A DNA stretch of 64,000 nucleotides from Morganella morganii. Its GTDB lineage: Bacteria > Pseudomonadota > Gammaproteobacteria > Enterobacterales > Enterobacteriaceae. Below, piece by piece: positions 17,504 to 26,409 of this stretch. How positions within the stretch are numbered: the stretch's first letter is position 1; the number at the start of each line of letters is the position of its first letter. The position numbers and the translations under genes are program-made. The notes under the pieces were generated by a model. The model ran no database searches, was not told the DNA's origin, and saw only the letters and a list, made by a program, of their open reading frames with translations. The stretch covers positions 433,450 through 497,449 of the forward strand of contig NZ_VKKS01000001.1 in assembly GCF_019402645.1 (NCBI RefSeq), given 5' to 3'.

Positions 17504-18865
17504 ATGAGCAATCATAGTGTGGATCAAGCACAGGAACCGGTTAAACCCGTTATTGACGAAGTTGAAGAAATATTACCTGCGGGAAAACTGATGATGCTGG
17601 GCTTACAGCATGTGCTGGTAATGTATGCCGGTGCGGTGGCGGTACCGCTGGTTATCGGTGACCGGCTGGGGCTTAGCAAAGAAGTGGTAACGTTGCTTAT
17701 CAGTTCGGATCTGTTTTGCTGTGGTATCGTGACATTGTTGCAGTGTATCGGTATCGGGAAATTTGCCGGTATCCGTTTGCCGGTGATTATGTCTGTTACG
17801 TTCGCGGCGGTCACGCCGATGCTGGCTATCGGTGCCAACCCGGACATCGGCCTGATGGGGATTTTCGGAGCCACCATCGCGGCGGGGGTACTGACAACAC
17901 TGATAGTACCCTTAATGGGGAAACTGATGCCGCTTTTCCCCAATATGGTCACCGGCATTGTGATCACCTCCATCGGACTGAGTATTATGCAGGTGGGAAT
18001 AGACTGGGCTGCGGGCGGTAAAGGTAACCCGGAATATGGTCATCCTCTCTACCTCGGTATTTCATTTGCGGTTCTGTTATCTATCCTGTTTATCACTAAA
18101 TTCTGTAAGGGCTTTCTCTGTAATATTTCGGTATTACTGGGGATTATCTTTGGTTTTGTGCTGTCGCTGATGTGCAATGAGGTCAGTTTTGACGGTTACG
18201 CAGATGCGCCATGGTTTAAACTGGTTACCCCGATGGCACTGGGAACACCGACATTTGAACCGATCTCCATTATCACCCTCAGCGTGGTCTTGCTGATTGT
18301 CTTTATTGAATCGATGGGGATGTTTCTGGCGCTGGGGGAAATCGTCGGCCGTCAGGTCGGAAAAGATGACATTGTGCGCGGACTGCGGGTGGACGGAATC
18401 GGTACGATTATCGGCGGCCTGTTTAACAGTTTCCCGCATACCTCATTTTCCCAGAACGTCGGGCTGGTGGGCGTGACAAAAGTTCACAGCCGGTGGGTGT
18501 GTGTGGTCTCCGGGTTTATTCTGATCATCTTTGGCCTGCTGCCGAAAATGGCGGTGGTGATTGCTTCCATTCCTCAATTTGTGCTCGGCGGGGCGGGGCT
18601 GGTGATGTTCGGTATGGTTCTGGCGACGGGGATCCGCATTCTGTCCCGTGTTGATTACAGCGGCAACAATTACAATCTCTATATTGTGGCGATAAGCCTG
18701 GGTGTCGGGCTGACGCCGACACTCTCCGGTAATTTCTTTGCCAAACTGCCGATGTTCTTACAGCCGCTGCTGCACAGCGGGATCCTGCTGGCCACTGTCA
18801 GTGCGGTGATACTGAACCTGTTCTTTAACGGTTACCATCCGAAAAAGGAAAGCCCGGCAACGTGA
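17504..18865 (+). CDS. uacT: Urate (uric acid) permease UacT, NCS2 family
   Basis: The 453-residue protein is a 14-segment nucleobase:proton symporter. The N-terminal LPAGKLMMLGLQHVLVMYAGAVAVPL is nearly identical, from memory, to E. coli UacT (YgfU). The NAT signature reads SFSQNVGLVGVTKVHSR, the urate-permease form, whereas xanthine permeases have QNNGVIQMTG. It therefore most likely imports uric acid with protons. uacF, whose product acts in formate-dependent urate use, lies about 7.5 kb downstream and xanQ after it; in E. coli uacT and uacF are adjacent. A candidate PurR operator precedes the gene and a terminator follows. Confidence 0.9.
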   Translation: MSNHSVDQAQEPVKPVIDEVEEILPAGKLMMLGLQHVLVMYAGAVAVPLVIGDRLGLSKEVVTLLISSDLFCCGIVTLLQCIGIGKFAGIRLPVIMSVTFAAVTPMLAIGANPDIGLMGIFGATIAAGVLTTLIVPLMGKLMPLFPNMVTGIVITSIGLSIMQVGIDWAAGGKGNPEYGHPLYLGISFAVLLSILFITKFCKGFLCNISVLLGIIFGFVLSLMCNEVSFDGYADAPWFKLVTPMALGTPTFEPISIITLSVVLLIVFIESMGMFLALGEIVGRQVGKDDIVRGLRVDGIGTIIGGLFNSFPHTSFSQNVGLVGVTKVHSRWVCVVSGFILIIFGLLPKMAVVIASIPQFVLGGAGLVMFGMVLATGIRILSRVDYSGNNYNLYIVAISLGVGLTPTLSGNFFAKLPMFLQPLLHSGILLATVSAVILNLFFNGYHPKKESPAT

Positions 18866-18900
18866 CTTTCTTCACCGGGTATAGCCCGGAATGGTGATTG

Positions 18901-18932
18901 ACACCGATGCATAAAAGCATCGGTGTTTTTTT
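18901..18932 (+). terminator. Terminator after uacT
   Basis: The 10-bp stem ACACCGATGC / GCATCGGTGT has an ATAAAA loop and a following T-run. Confidence 0.93.
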
Positions 18933-19003
18933 ATGGACGGGCGTATACTGCATTATTAGTAAGCACACTATTGCAACCTAAATCATATCAGTAAGGCCGT
19001 ACT

Positions 19004-20896
19004 ATGAGCGGAATCATCACGGAGCATGAACCTTTCGGCACATTACTGGGCTATGCGCCCGGTGGTGTGGCTATTTATTCCTCTGACTACGATACCATCA
19101 CGGAAGCAGAAAAAGAGGATGATATTTCCTTCCGCAGCTATATCGGAAATGAATATATGGGATACAAATGGCAGTGCGTGGAATTTGCCCGCCGCTTCCT
19201 GTATCTCAATTACGGCGTGGTGTTTACCGATGTCGGTATGGCGTATGAGATCTTTTCCCTGCGTTTCCTGCGTCATGTGGTGGATGACAGTATCCTGCCG
19301 CTGCGGGCGTTTAAAAACAGCTGCCAGCAGGCACCGGTGGCAGGCTCATTGCTTATCTGGCAGGAAGGGGGCGAGTTTAAACGTACCGGCCATGTGGCGG
19401 TAATCACCCAGGTGTGTGCGGATAAAGTCCGGATTGTTGAACAGAATGTGATCCACCATAAACTGCCGCGCGGCCGGCAATGGACGCGTGAGTTGCCGAT
19501 GCATGTCAAAGACGGTTATTACACGTTGTCGGATACCTTCACAGATACACATATTCTCGGCTGGATGATCCAGACGGTCGATGATGAATATGCGTGGACA
19601 GAACCGGCAGTTAACCCGGCGCTGATGACACTTCATGCCGCCCGGCTGGATGAGAAAGCGGATTTCACCGGTAACTGGCTGGATGAGTCGGATCCGATGG
19701 AAAAAGCCTATATCAAAGCCAATCACGGCCACAATCTGAATGCGGATCCGCATGAGTATTTTACGATTTCGGAAACCGCCGGAAATGCGCTGATGCAGGC
19801 GACCAACGAAGTCCACCTGATGTATCTGCATGCCACCGAAAAAGTGCTGAAAGATGACAGTCTGCTGAAATTATTCAATATCCCGGAAATTCTCTGGCCG
19901 CGCCTGCGGCTCTCCTGGCAGAACCGGCGTCATGATATGGTGACCGGCAGACTGGATTTCTGTATGGATGAACGCGGACTGAAAGTGTATGAATACAATG
20001 CGGATTCTGCTTCCTGCCACGCGGAAACCGGCCTGATTATTAAAAAATGGGCGAAACAGGGCGGGCTGACGGAAGGTTGGGATCCGGGGGAACGCCTGTC
20101 AGAGATGCTGGCGGGGATCTGGAAACACACCTCAGCCAAACCGTTTATCCACATTATGCAGGATAAGGACAGCGAAGAAGATTACCACGCTCTCTATATG
20201 GCACGGGCCATCACGGCGGCGGGATACGGATACCGGATCATTCACGGGCTGGATGAACTGAGCTGGAATGAAAGCGGGCAGGTCATCGACGGCGAAGGCC
20301 GGGTGCTCAAATGTGTCTGGAAAACCTGGGCGTGGGAAACGGCGCTGGAACAGCTGCGGCAGGAGAGTGAAAGTGACCGGATATACTCCGCACCGCCTAT
20401 CCGCACCGGCCATCCGCGCCATGAAAATAATGTGCGGCTGATTGATGTGCTGCTGCGCCCGGAAATCCGGGTGTTTGAACCGCTGTGGACGGTGATCCCC
20501 GGCAATAAAGCCATTCTGCCGATCCTGTGGTCGTTGTTCCCGCACCATCCTTATCTGCTGGATACGGAGTTTGAACTCAGTGACGAATTGCGGCAGACCG
20601 GTTATGCGGTCAAACCGATCGCCGGACGCTGTGGCAGCAATATCGGGCTGGTGGATCACCGTGACGAAGTGCTGGATGAAACCTGCGGTCGTTTCGGAGA
20701 GCAGGAAAACGTCTATCAGCAGCTCTGGTGTCTGCCGAAAGTGGCAGATCGCTATATTCAGGTGTGTGCCTTTACTGTCGGTGGCCACTACGGTGGTGTT
20801 TGTCTGCGCTCGGATCCGTCTTTGGTTATCAAAAAAGAGAGTGATATTGAACCGCTGCGGGTACTGGAGGATAAGGATTTTCTGGCAGAGAACTGA
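19004..20896 (+). CDS. gss: Bifunctional glutathionylspermidine amidase/synthetase
   Basis: 630 residues, close to the E. coli enzyme. The N-terminal CHAP-type amidase domain (about 1-200) has the catalytic cysteine in KWQCVEFARRF (Cys58) and histidine in TGHVAVITQV (about 131). The C-terminal ATP-grasp synthetase domain (about 205-620) includes RLDFCMDERGLKVYEYNADS and the glycine-containing AGRCGSNIGL loop. The enzyme joins glutathione to spermidine and hydrolyses the product; both occur in the cytosol and are linked to thiol redox control. It stands alone between two terminators. Confidence 0.96.
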   Translation: MSGIITEHEPFGTLLGYAPGGVAIYSSDYDTITEAEKEDDISFRSYIGNEYMGYKWQCVEFARRFLYLNYGVVFTDVGMAYEIFSLRFLRHVVDDSILPLRAFKNSCQQAPVAGSLLIWQEGGEFKRTGHVAVITQVCADKVRIVEQNVIHHKLPRGRQWTRELPMHVKDGYYTLSDTFTDTHILGWMIQTVDDEYAWTEPAVNPALMTLHAARLDEKADFTGNWLDESDPMEKAYIKANHGHNLNADPHEYFTISETAGNALMQATNEVHLMYLHATEKVLKDDSLLKLFNIPEILWPRLRLSWQNRRHDMVTGRLDFCMDERGLKVYEYNADSASCHAETGLIIKKWAKQGGLTEGWDPGERLSEMLAGIWKHTSAKPFIHIMQDKDSEEDYHALYMARAITAAGYGYRIIHGLDELSWNESGQVIDGEGRVLKCVWKTWAWETALEQLRQESESDRIYSAPPIRTGHPRHENNVRLIDVLLRPEIRVFEPLWTVIPGNKAILPILWSLFPHHPYLLDTEFELSDELRQTGYAVKPIAGRCGSNIGLVDHRDEVLDETCGRFGEQENVYQQLWCLPKVADRYIQVCAFTVGGHYGGVCLRSDPSLVIKKESDIEPLRVLEDKDFLAEN

Positions 20897-20918
20897 TTTC
20901 TGACAGCGGTGCTTATCC

Positions 20919-20955
20919 CGGGCAGCCACTGAATTCACCGGTGGCTGCCCGTTTT
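20919..20955 (+). terminator. Terminator after gss
   Basis: The 11-bp stem CGGGCAGCCAC / GTGGCTGCCCG is followed by TTTT. Confidence 0.88.
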
Positions 20956-21063
20956 ATATCCTTTTGATCTGATTTATTTTTCCTTTCTTTCCGCAATTGC
21001 GTTCCTTTCCCTTATAAAAATCATGGTTAAAAAACAGTGGTCAGCAGAGATAAAAATCATTAT

Positions 21064-21078
21064 TGTTATATTATAACA
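21064..21078 (+). promoter_or_regulatory. Zur box upstream of rpmE2-rpmJ2-zinT
   Basis: TGTTATATTATAACA is a perfect 7-1-7 palindrome and equals the core of the enterobacterial Zur operator (TGTTATANTATAACA). It ends 17 bases before the rpmE2 ATG, where bound Zur would block transcription. Zinc loss would then switch on the three genes. Confidence 0.88.
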
Positions 21079-21095
21079 TAACAAATGAGGCAGCC

Positions 21096-21344
21096 ATGAA
21101 ACCCGATATTCATCCGGATTACCGGACAGTGATCTTCCACGACACCACAGCAGATGTGTATTTCAAAGTCGGATCCACCATCAGAACGGAAAGAACCATA
21201 GAGTTTGAAGGGCAGACTTACCCTTATGTCACTCTGGATGTTTCGTCCCGCTCTCACCCGTTCTATACCGGCAGGCAGAAAACACACTCTCAGGAAGGGA
21301 ATGTGGCCCGTTTTACCAAGCGCTTCGGGCGTTTTGTACATTAA
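21096..21344 (+). CDS. rpmE2: Ribosomal protein bL31 type B (zinc-independent paralogue)
   Basis: 82 residues. It begins [17 protein letters not shown] and contains [17 protein letters not shown], the standard bL31B pattern. The CxxC zinc motif of the housekeeping L31 is absent, so it can replace the zinc-binding form and free zinc during starvation. The ATG at 21096 has a GAGG ribosome site. A Zur box sits immediately upstream and rpmJ2 and zinT follow, which is a classic zinc-sparing operon. Confidence 0.95.
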   Translation: MKPDIHPDYRTVIFHDTTADVYFKVGSTIRTERTIEFEGQTYPYVTLDVSSRSHPFYTGRQKTHSQEGNVARFTKRFGRFVH

Positions 21345-21361
21345 GAGAAGAGGAAAAACCG

Positions 21362-21487
21362 ATGCAGGTATTAAGTTCACTGAAAAGTGCGAAACAGCGT
21401 CATCCGGACTGTAAAATTGTCCGCCGTCGCGGTCGTGTCTATGTGATTTGTAAGTCAAATCCGCGTTTTAAAGCCGTACAGGGGTGA
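21362..21487 (+). CDS. rpmJ2: Ribosomal protein bL36 type B (zinc-independent paralogue)
   Basis: This 41-residue gene reads [17 protein letters not shown] and ends NPRFKAVQG. It matches the alternative bL36 family, which lacks the four zinc ligands of normal L36. It is shorter than the E. coli copy, lacking the terminal basic tail. A GAGAAGAGG ribosome site precedes the ATG. The gene is in the same operon as rpmE2 (17-base gap) and zinT (2-base gap). Confidence 0.9.
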   Translation: MQVLSSLKSAKQRHPDCKIVRRRGRVYVICKSNPRFKAVQG

Positions 21488-21489
21488 TT

Positions 21490-22134
21490 ATGACAGCAAA
21501 ATCTGTTCTCCCGTTACTGTTACTGGCGGGATTATTCAGTGGTGCGGCGGCGGCACATGGTCATCACCACGACAAACCGCAGACAGAGGCACAGCGCAAG
21601 GCAGCAGAAGGAATTTTTGCTGACAAAGATGTAAAAGATCGCCAGCTGAGTGACTGGGATGGCGTCTGGCAGTCTGTTGATCCTTACCTGGCCAGCGGTG
21701 AGCTGGATCCGGTGATGCAGGCGAAAGCTGCGAAGAACGGGGATAAAACCGCAGAAGAGTATCGCGCTTATTATACAAATGGATATAAAACTGATGTGGA
21801 TATGATTGGTATTGAAAATAATATCATCGAATTCCATCGCGGGGATAAGGTCGATCAGTGTGAGTATCACTATGCCGGTTACCGGATCCTGAATTATGCC
21901 TCCGGTAAGAAAGGAGCGCGTTATCTGTTTGAGTGTAAAGATAAAACCAGTCATGCACCAAAATATATCCAGTTCAGTGACCATATTATTGCCCCGGAAA
22001 AAGCGGGTCATTTCCATCTTTATGTGGGTAATGAATCTCAGGAAGCACTCCTGACTCAGCTGGATAACTGGCCGACGTATTACCCTTATACGATGAGCGG
22101 GAAAGATATCGTTCACGAAATGCTGCATCACTGA
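21490..22134 (+). CDS. zinT: Periplasmic zinc-binding protein ZinT
   Basis: 214 residues. A signal peptide of about 22 residues (SVLPLLLLAGLFSGAAAAHG) leads to a histidine-rich AHGHHHDK stretch and the calycin-like ZinT domain (DWDGVWQSVDPYL...HFHLYVGNES). ZinT scavenges periplasmic zinc and hands it to the ZnuABC importer. Its position behind a Zur box with bL31B and bL36B fits zinc starvation. The ATG at 21490 follows the rpmJ2 stop by two bases; a GTG at 21484 overlaps the stop and is less likely. Confidence 0.95.
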   Translation: MTAKSVLPLLLLAGLFSGAAAAHGHHHDKPQTEAQRKAAEGIFADKDVKDRQLSDWDGVWQSVDPYLASGELDPVMQAKAAKNGDKTAEEYRAYYTNGYKTDVDMIGIENNIIEFHRGDKVDQCEYHYAGYRILNYASGKKGARYLFECKDKTSHAPKYIQFSDHIIAPEKAGHFHLYVGNESQEALLTQLDNWPTYYPYTMSGKDIVHEMLHH

Positions 22135-22148
22135 CAGCACAGCAATAT

Positions 22149-22193
22149 AACAAAACAGCCCGGAAACAGATATTGTTTCCGGGCTGTTTTGTT
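22149..22193. terminator. Strong bidirectional terminator after zinT
   Basis: A 20-bp perfect stem (AACAAAACAGCCCGGAAACA and its complement) encloses a GATAT loop and has T-rich ends. Confidence 0.93.
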
Positions 22194-22695
22194 ATTTCAT
22201 TAATAGATTAATATAAAACTTGATTAATCGTGTCAGTTCAAAATAAAATAAGAATAAGCGATTAAGTAATGCGACTTAAACATAATTTCCGCAATAAAAA
22301 TCAGGTCTTTTATCTTTTTGTTTTCGGATTGATTTATTTGATATTAATCACAATATTCATGTAACAATAAAATGACTGTTTCAATATTTTTCTTCTAACG
22401 TCATGAAAACAAACATATGTTTGCTCATATGACAACTGACGTATAACAGATTGATAGATATGAATATTATTTCTTAATTTAATTTATTTTTTTAATGGTT
22501 ATTATTTTATGTTTTTTATTTGGTTTCTCATGGCATGAAAAATATGATCTACCTCTGGTTTTTATTCTGAAAACACACACATCTCATTTTACGATCATCA
22601 CTTAAGTTTCGGCGAAATCTTTATTTCATCGCTTTACTTTGTTGCGGACAAAAAATAAAATAAGCACATGTTTAATAACCAACAAGTGTCCGCTT
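22194..22695. other. AT-rich leader of the psu operon with a palindrome
   Basis: About 500 bases without a supported gene. They contain the 14-bp perfect palindrome CAAACATATGTTTG at 22410-22423, a possible operator, since the first gene encodes its own DNA-binding domain. The sequence is strongly A/T-rich, and a promoter could not be pinned down. Confidence 0.45.
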
Positions 22696-23787
22696 ATGAC
22701 CAGTCGAGAAAAACAAATCCTTCAGATCCTCCGGCGTGACCCGCTCATTCCGCAGCAGGAACTGGCCGATGTATTAGGTATCAGCCGCTCTGCGGTGGCC
22801 GGACATATCATGAATCTGATGAATAAAGGCTACATCAAGGGTAAGGGATACATCCTCTCCGAGCACCGTTATGTGGTGACTGTCGGTTCAGCCAACATGG
22901 ATGTTTGTGGTTATTCTGACCTGAATCTGGTGTATGAAGATTCTAATCCCGGTCATATCAAATGCTCACCCGGCGGGGTCGGGCGCAATATCGCCCAGAA
23001 TATTGCCCTGCTGGGCTGTGAATCTCATTTTATCTCCGTTATCGGTGATGATTTCTACGGTAACACGCTGTATGAGCAGGCAAAACTGGCCGGTGTGAAT
23101 GTCAGTAATCTGCACCGCCTGCACGGGGAAACCACCTCAACCTATCTGTCACTGCTGGATCCGCAGGGTGAAATGATCACCGCCATCAATGATATGCGTA
23201 TCCTGGAAAAACTGACCCCCGCGTTACTGGCGACCTCCCGTGACCTGATCCGGCATGCCGGTGTGCTGGTGGCGGACTGTAACCTGTCAGAAGGCGCGCT
23301 GGAGTGGCTGTTTACCAATGCGGGAAATGTACCGGTCTTTGTCGATACTGTTTCCGCGTTCAAAGCAAACAAAATCAAGCCGTGGCTCAGCCACATCCAC
23401 ACCCTGAAACCGAACCGCTTTGAGGCGGAAATTCTCACCGGTATCAAAGTGGAAAATAAGCAGGATGTGGTGCGCGCCGCGAATGCACTGCATGAGCAGG
23501 GGGTACAGCGCATTGCCCTGAGTATGGGCGGTGAGGGTGTTTATTACAGCGAGGAGGGCGGTGAAACCGGCTGGTCGAAACCGTTCAGTGTCCACATTGT
23601 CAATGTGACCGGTGCCGGCGACGCCATGATGGCAGGCCTTGCCCGCTGCTGGCTCGAAGGTGAGCCGCTGTCACAGAGTATCCGTTTTTCCCAGGGCTGT
23701 TCCGCCCTGACGCTCGCCAGCGAGCTGACAAATAATCCCGGTCTGTCAAAAGACAGTGTTCACAAACTAATGGAATCACAAGCATGA
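22696..23787 (+). CDS. psuK: Pseudouridine kinase with N-terminal DNA-binding domain (PsuK/YeiI-like)
   Basis: About 363 residues. Residues 1-55 form a winged-helix-turn-helix ([35 protein letters not shown]). The rest is a PfkB-family kinase with the glycine patch [15 protein letters not shown] (about 95-109) and the ATP/active-site motif [11 protein letters not shown] (about 315-325). The layout matches E. coli YeiI, and psuG follows with an ATGA overlap, so it most likely phosphorylates pseudouridine to pseudouridine 5'-phosphate. The HTH may make it an autoregulator. The start at 22696 was chosen by match to YeiI; a TTG at 22639 extends the frame. Confidence 0.85.
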   Translation: MTSREKQILQILRRDPLIPQQELADVLGISRSAVAGHIMNLMNKGYIKGKGYILSEHRYVVTVGSANMDVCGYSDLNLVYEDSNPGHIKCSPGGVGRNIAQNIALLGCESHFISVIGDDFYGNTLYEQAKLAGVNVSNLHRLHGETTSTYLSLLDPQGEMITAINDMRILEKLTPALLATSRDLIRHAGVLVADCNLSEGALEWLFTNAGNVPVFVDTVSAFKANKIKPWLSHIHTLKPNRFEAEILTGIKVENKQDVVRAANALHEQGVQRIALSMGGEGVYYSEEGGETGWSKPFSVHIVNVTGAGDAMMAGLARCWLEGEPLSQSIRFSQGCSALTLASELTNNPGLSKDSVHKLMESQA

Positions 23788-24716
23788 AAACTCAACAACT
23801 GAACGCAGAATATCTGGATATTTCCCCTGAGGTAGCACAGGCGCTCGCGGAGAAAAAACCGGTTGTGGCACTGGAATCCACCATTATTTCTCACGGTATG
23901 CCATATCCGGACAACGTGAAAATGGCGCTGGAAGTTGAACAGCGTATCCGCGATAACGGTGCTGTCCCGGCAACGATTGCGGTGATTAACGGCCGCATGA
24001 AAGCGGGTCTGTCTCATGACGAGATTGAGATGCTCGGTAAAGAAGGCCACAACGTGATGAAAGTGAGCCGCCGCGACCTGCCGTTTGTGATTGCTCAGGG
24101 TATTCACGGCGCGACGACCGTTGCCTCCACCATGATTATCGCGGAAATGGCCGGGATTGCTGTTTTTGCCACCGGCGGGATCGGCGGGGTACATCGCGGT
24201 GCGGAACATACGTTTGATATCTCAGCGGATTTACAGGAACTGGCACAGACCAATGTGGCGGTTGTCTGCGCCGGTGCCAAATCCATTCTGGATCTGGGGC
24301 TGACCACAGAGTATCTGGAAACTTATGGTGTACCGGTTGTCGGCTACCAGACCGACAAATTACCGGCATTCTTCTGCCGTGAAAGTGAATTCCCGGTCAC
24401 CATCCGCATGGAAACGCCGGAAAACGTGGCAAAAGCACTGCACGCCAAGTGGGCGACCGGTCTGAACGGCGGTATGGTGATTGCCAACCCTATCCCGCAT
24501 GAGTTTGCTATGCCGGAAGAAACGATTAACAGCGCGATCGCACAGGCTGTGCGCGAAGCGGATGAGCAGGGCATTAACGGCAAAGCAAGTACGCCGTTCC
24601 TGCTGGCCCGCGTGGCGGAACTGACCGGTGGTAACAGCGTGAACTCCAACATTGAGCTGGTATTTAATAACGCGAAACTGGCTGCCCGTATCGCTTCCGC
24701 TTACCAGCAACTGTAA
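23784..24716 (+). CDS. psuG: Pseudouridine-5'-phosphate glycosidase
   Basis: 310 residues. Conserved blocks of PsuG are [15 protein letters not shown] (Glu about 31), a lysine in the [11 protein letters not shown] region (about 93), [21 protein letters not shown], and [17 protein letters not shown] near the end. The enzyme cleaves the C-C bond of pseudouridine 5'-phosphate to uracil and ribose 5-phosphate, acting with PsuK. The ATG overlaps the psuK stop (ATGA). Confidence 0.96.
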   Translation: MKTQQLNAEYLDISPEVAQALAEKKPVVALESTIISHGMPYPDNVKMALEVEQRIRDNGAVPATIAVINGRMKAGLSHDEIEMLGKEGHNVMKVSRRDLPFVIAQGIHGATTVASTMIIAEMAGIAVFATGGIGGVHRGAEHTFDISADLQELAQTNVAVVCAGAKSILDLGLTTEYLETYGVPVVGYQTDKLPAFFCRESEFPVTIRMETPENVAKALHAKWATGLNGGMVIANPIPHEFAMPEETINSAIAQAVREADEQGINGKASTPFLLARVAELTGGNSVNSNIELVFNNAKLAARIASAYQQL

Positions 24717-24721
24717 GCGGC

Positions 24722-24738
24722 TGACCGGTTACCGGTCA
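24722..24738 (+). other. Palindrome after psuG
   Basis: TGACCGGTTACCGGTCA (8-1-8) follows the psuG stop. It may contribute to RNA structure or bind a regulator; the role is unknown. Confidence 0.35.
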
Positions 24739-24760
24739 TAACAACTGATGAAACACATGA

Positions 24761-24799
24761 CCCGGTAAGGTGCTGATCTCCCGATCAGTCTTTACCGGG
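24761..24799 (+). other. Intercistronic hairpin between psuG and psuT
   Basis: CCCGGTAA pairs with TTACCGGG, and an inner CTGATC/GATCAG stem is present. There is no T-run, so it is more likely an mRNA processing or stability element than a terminator. Confidence 0.5.
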
Positions 24800-24845
24800 C
24801 ATTGCAGCATACAACTGATGAGTATAATAACTATGGGGCCGGATT

Positions 24846-26108
24846 ATGGATTTATTACGGAGTTTGGCGGGGATCGGCGTCTTATTACTGATAGCATTTC
24901 TCTTTTCGGTAAATAAGCGGAAAATCAGTCTGCGCACTGTCGGTGCGGCACTGCTGTTACAGGTGGCACTCGGTGCCATCATGCTGTATATCCCGGCGGG
25001 GAAATGGTTTATTCAGACCATCGCGTCGGGCGTGAACAATGTGATTGCCTACAGTGATGCGGGCAGTGCCTTTATTTTCGGCAGCCTGGTCGGCCCGAAA
25101 ATGGATGTGTTATTTGATGGTGCCGGGTTTATCTTTGCGTTCCGTGTATTGCCCGCCATTATCTTTATCACCTCATTGATAGCGATTTTATATTATATCG
25201 GCATTATGCGCTGGGTGATCAATATTCTGGCGTATGTCTTCCAGAAGACCATGAAGATCAGCAAGATAGAATCCTTTGCAGCGGTGACCACCATTTTCCT
25301 TGGTCAGAATGAGTTACCGGCGGTACTGAAACCGTTTGTCAGCCGGATGAATAATAATGAATTATTCACCGTAATTTGCAGCGGCATGGCCTCTATTGCC
25401 GGGTCGATGCTGGTGGGTTACGCCGGGCTGGGCGTGCCGATTGAATATCTGCTGGCGGCTTCCCTGATGGCGATTCCCGGAGGGATCCTGTTTGCCCGGA
25501 TGTTAAGCCCGGCAACGCAGGCATCCACGGTGGAATTTACCGAAATATCCTTCAGTGAAAAACGGCCTGCCAGCATTATTGAAGCCGCAGCTGGCGGAGC
25601 GATGCTCGGGCTGAAAATTGCTGTCGGCGTGGCGACTGTGGTGCTGGCGTTTGTGGCACTGATTGCCCTGATTAACGGGCTGATTGGCGGTCTCGGCGGT
25701 ATTCTGGGCTTTGAAGGGATCAGCCTGCAAAGCCTGTTCGGCTATATTTTCTCACCACTGGCTTATCTGATGGGCGTGAGCAGTGAGCACGTTGCCCTGG
25801 CGGGTAGTCTGATCGGTGAAAAACTGGCGATTAACGAGTTCGTGGCGTATGTGGATTTCTCCCCGCATTTACAGGACGGTACGCTGGATGCCAAAACCAT
25901 TGCGGTGATCTCCTTTGCCTTATGCGGTTTTGCCAACTTCGGCTCGATTGCGGTGGTGGTCGGGGCGTTCAGTGCGGTTGCGCCGGAGCGGGCATCTGAT
26001 ATCGCCCGTGTGGGGATCCGCGCACTGCTGGCGGCGACATTATCCAACCTGATGAGTGCGACTATTGCCGGGTTATTTATCGGCCTGGCCGTGGCACCGG
26101 GTGTCTGA
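24846..26108 (+). CDS. psuT: Concentrative nucleoside transporter, probable pseudouridine importer
   Basis: 420 residues, with about ten hydrophobic helices. It has CNT-family signatures such as GFIFAFRVLPAIIF, TTIFLGQNELPAVLKPF and the C-terminal SEHVALAGSLIGEKLAINEFVAY. CNT proteins move nucleosides with protons or sodium. Its place behind psuK-psuG parallels E. coli psuK-psuG-psuT (YeiM), so pseudouridine is the likely cargo. Specificity cannot be told from sequence alone. Confidence 0.85.
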   Translation: MDLLRSLAGIGVLLLIAFLFSVNKRKISLRTVGAALLLQVALGAIMLYIPAGKWFIQTIASGVNNVIAYSDAGSAFIFGSLVGPKMDVLFDGAGFIFAFRVLPAIIFITSLIAILYYIGIMRWVINILAYVFQKTMKISKIESFAAVTTIFLGQNELPAVLKPFVSRMNNNELFTVICSGMASIAGSMLVGYAGLGVPIEYLLAASLMAIPGGILFARMLSPATQASTVEFTEISFSEKRPASIIEAAAGGAMLGLKIAVGVATVVLAFVALIALINGLIGGLGGILGFEGISLQSLFGYIFSPLAYLMGVSSEHVALAGSLIGEKLAINEFVAYVDFSPHLQDGTLDAKTIAVISFALCGFANFGSIAVVVGAFSAVAPERASDIARVGIRALLAATLSNLMSATIAGLFIGLAVAPGV

Positions 26109-26135
26109 GCGGTTCAGATGAATACCGGGTATTCA

Positions 26136-26162
26136 CAGACGCTTCTTTAACGGAAGCGTCTG
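26136..26162 (+). terminator. Possible terminator after psuT
   Basis: A 10-bp stem CAGACGCTTC / GAAGCGTCTG is present, but its T-run lies about 22 bases away, so function is uncertain. The rest of the 300-base gap to uacF shows no further recognisable feature. Confidence 0.5.
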
Positions 26163-26409
26163 CTGTCAGCTGATACGATTCAATTTTTTTTATTCCGCTT
26201 AAGACCGCGTCAGGTCAAAAAAACAAATCCCGCACCCAGTTAAAGTAAAAAAAATCCGGTAGCCCTGTTGCGCGTGTGTTATTGCTTTCCTGCATCTGCA
26301 GAATTTGATCCGACCCGCAAAATGACCATAAAACAGACAAAGAAGGGACAAGTGAGTCCGGTTATTGCATGGTTACCAACACTGAAAACCCGGAAAGCGA
26401 TAGGTGAAC

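Noticed and set aside
20132-20938. A 268-codon - strand open frame inside gss
   Set aside because: It is a shadow of the glutathionylspermidine synthetase domain and shows no protein-family features.
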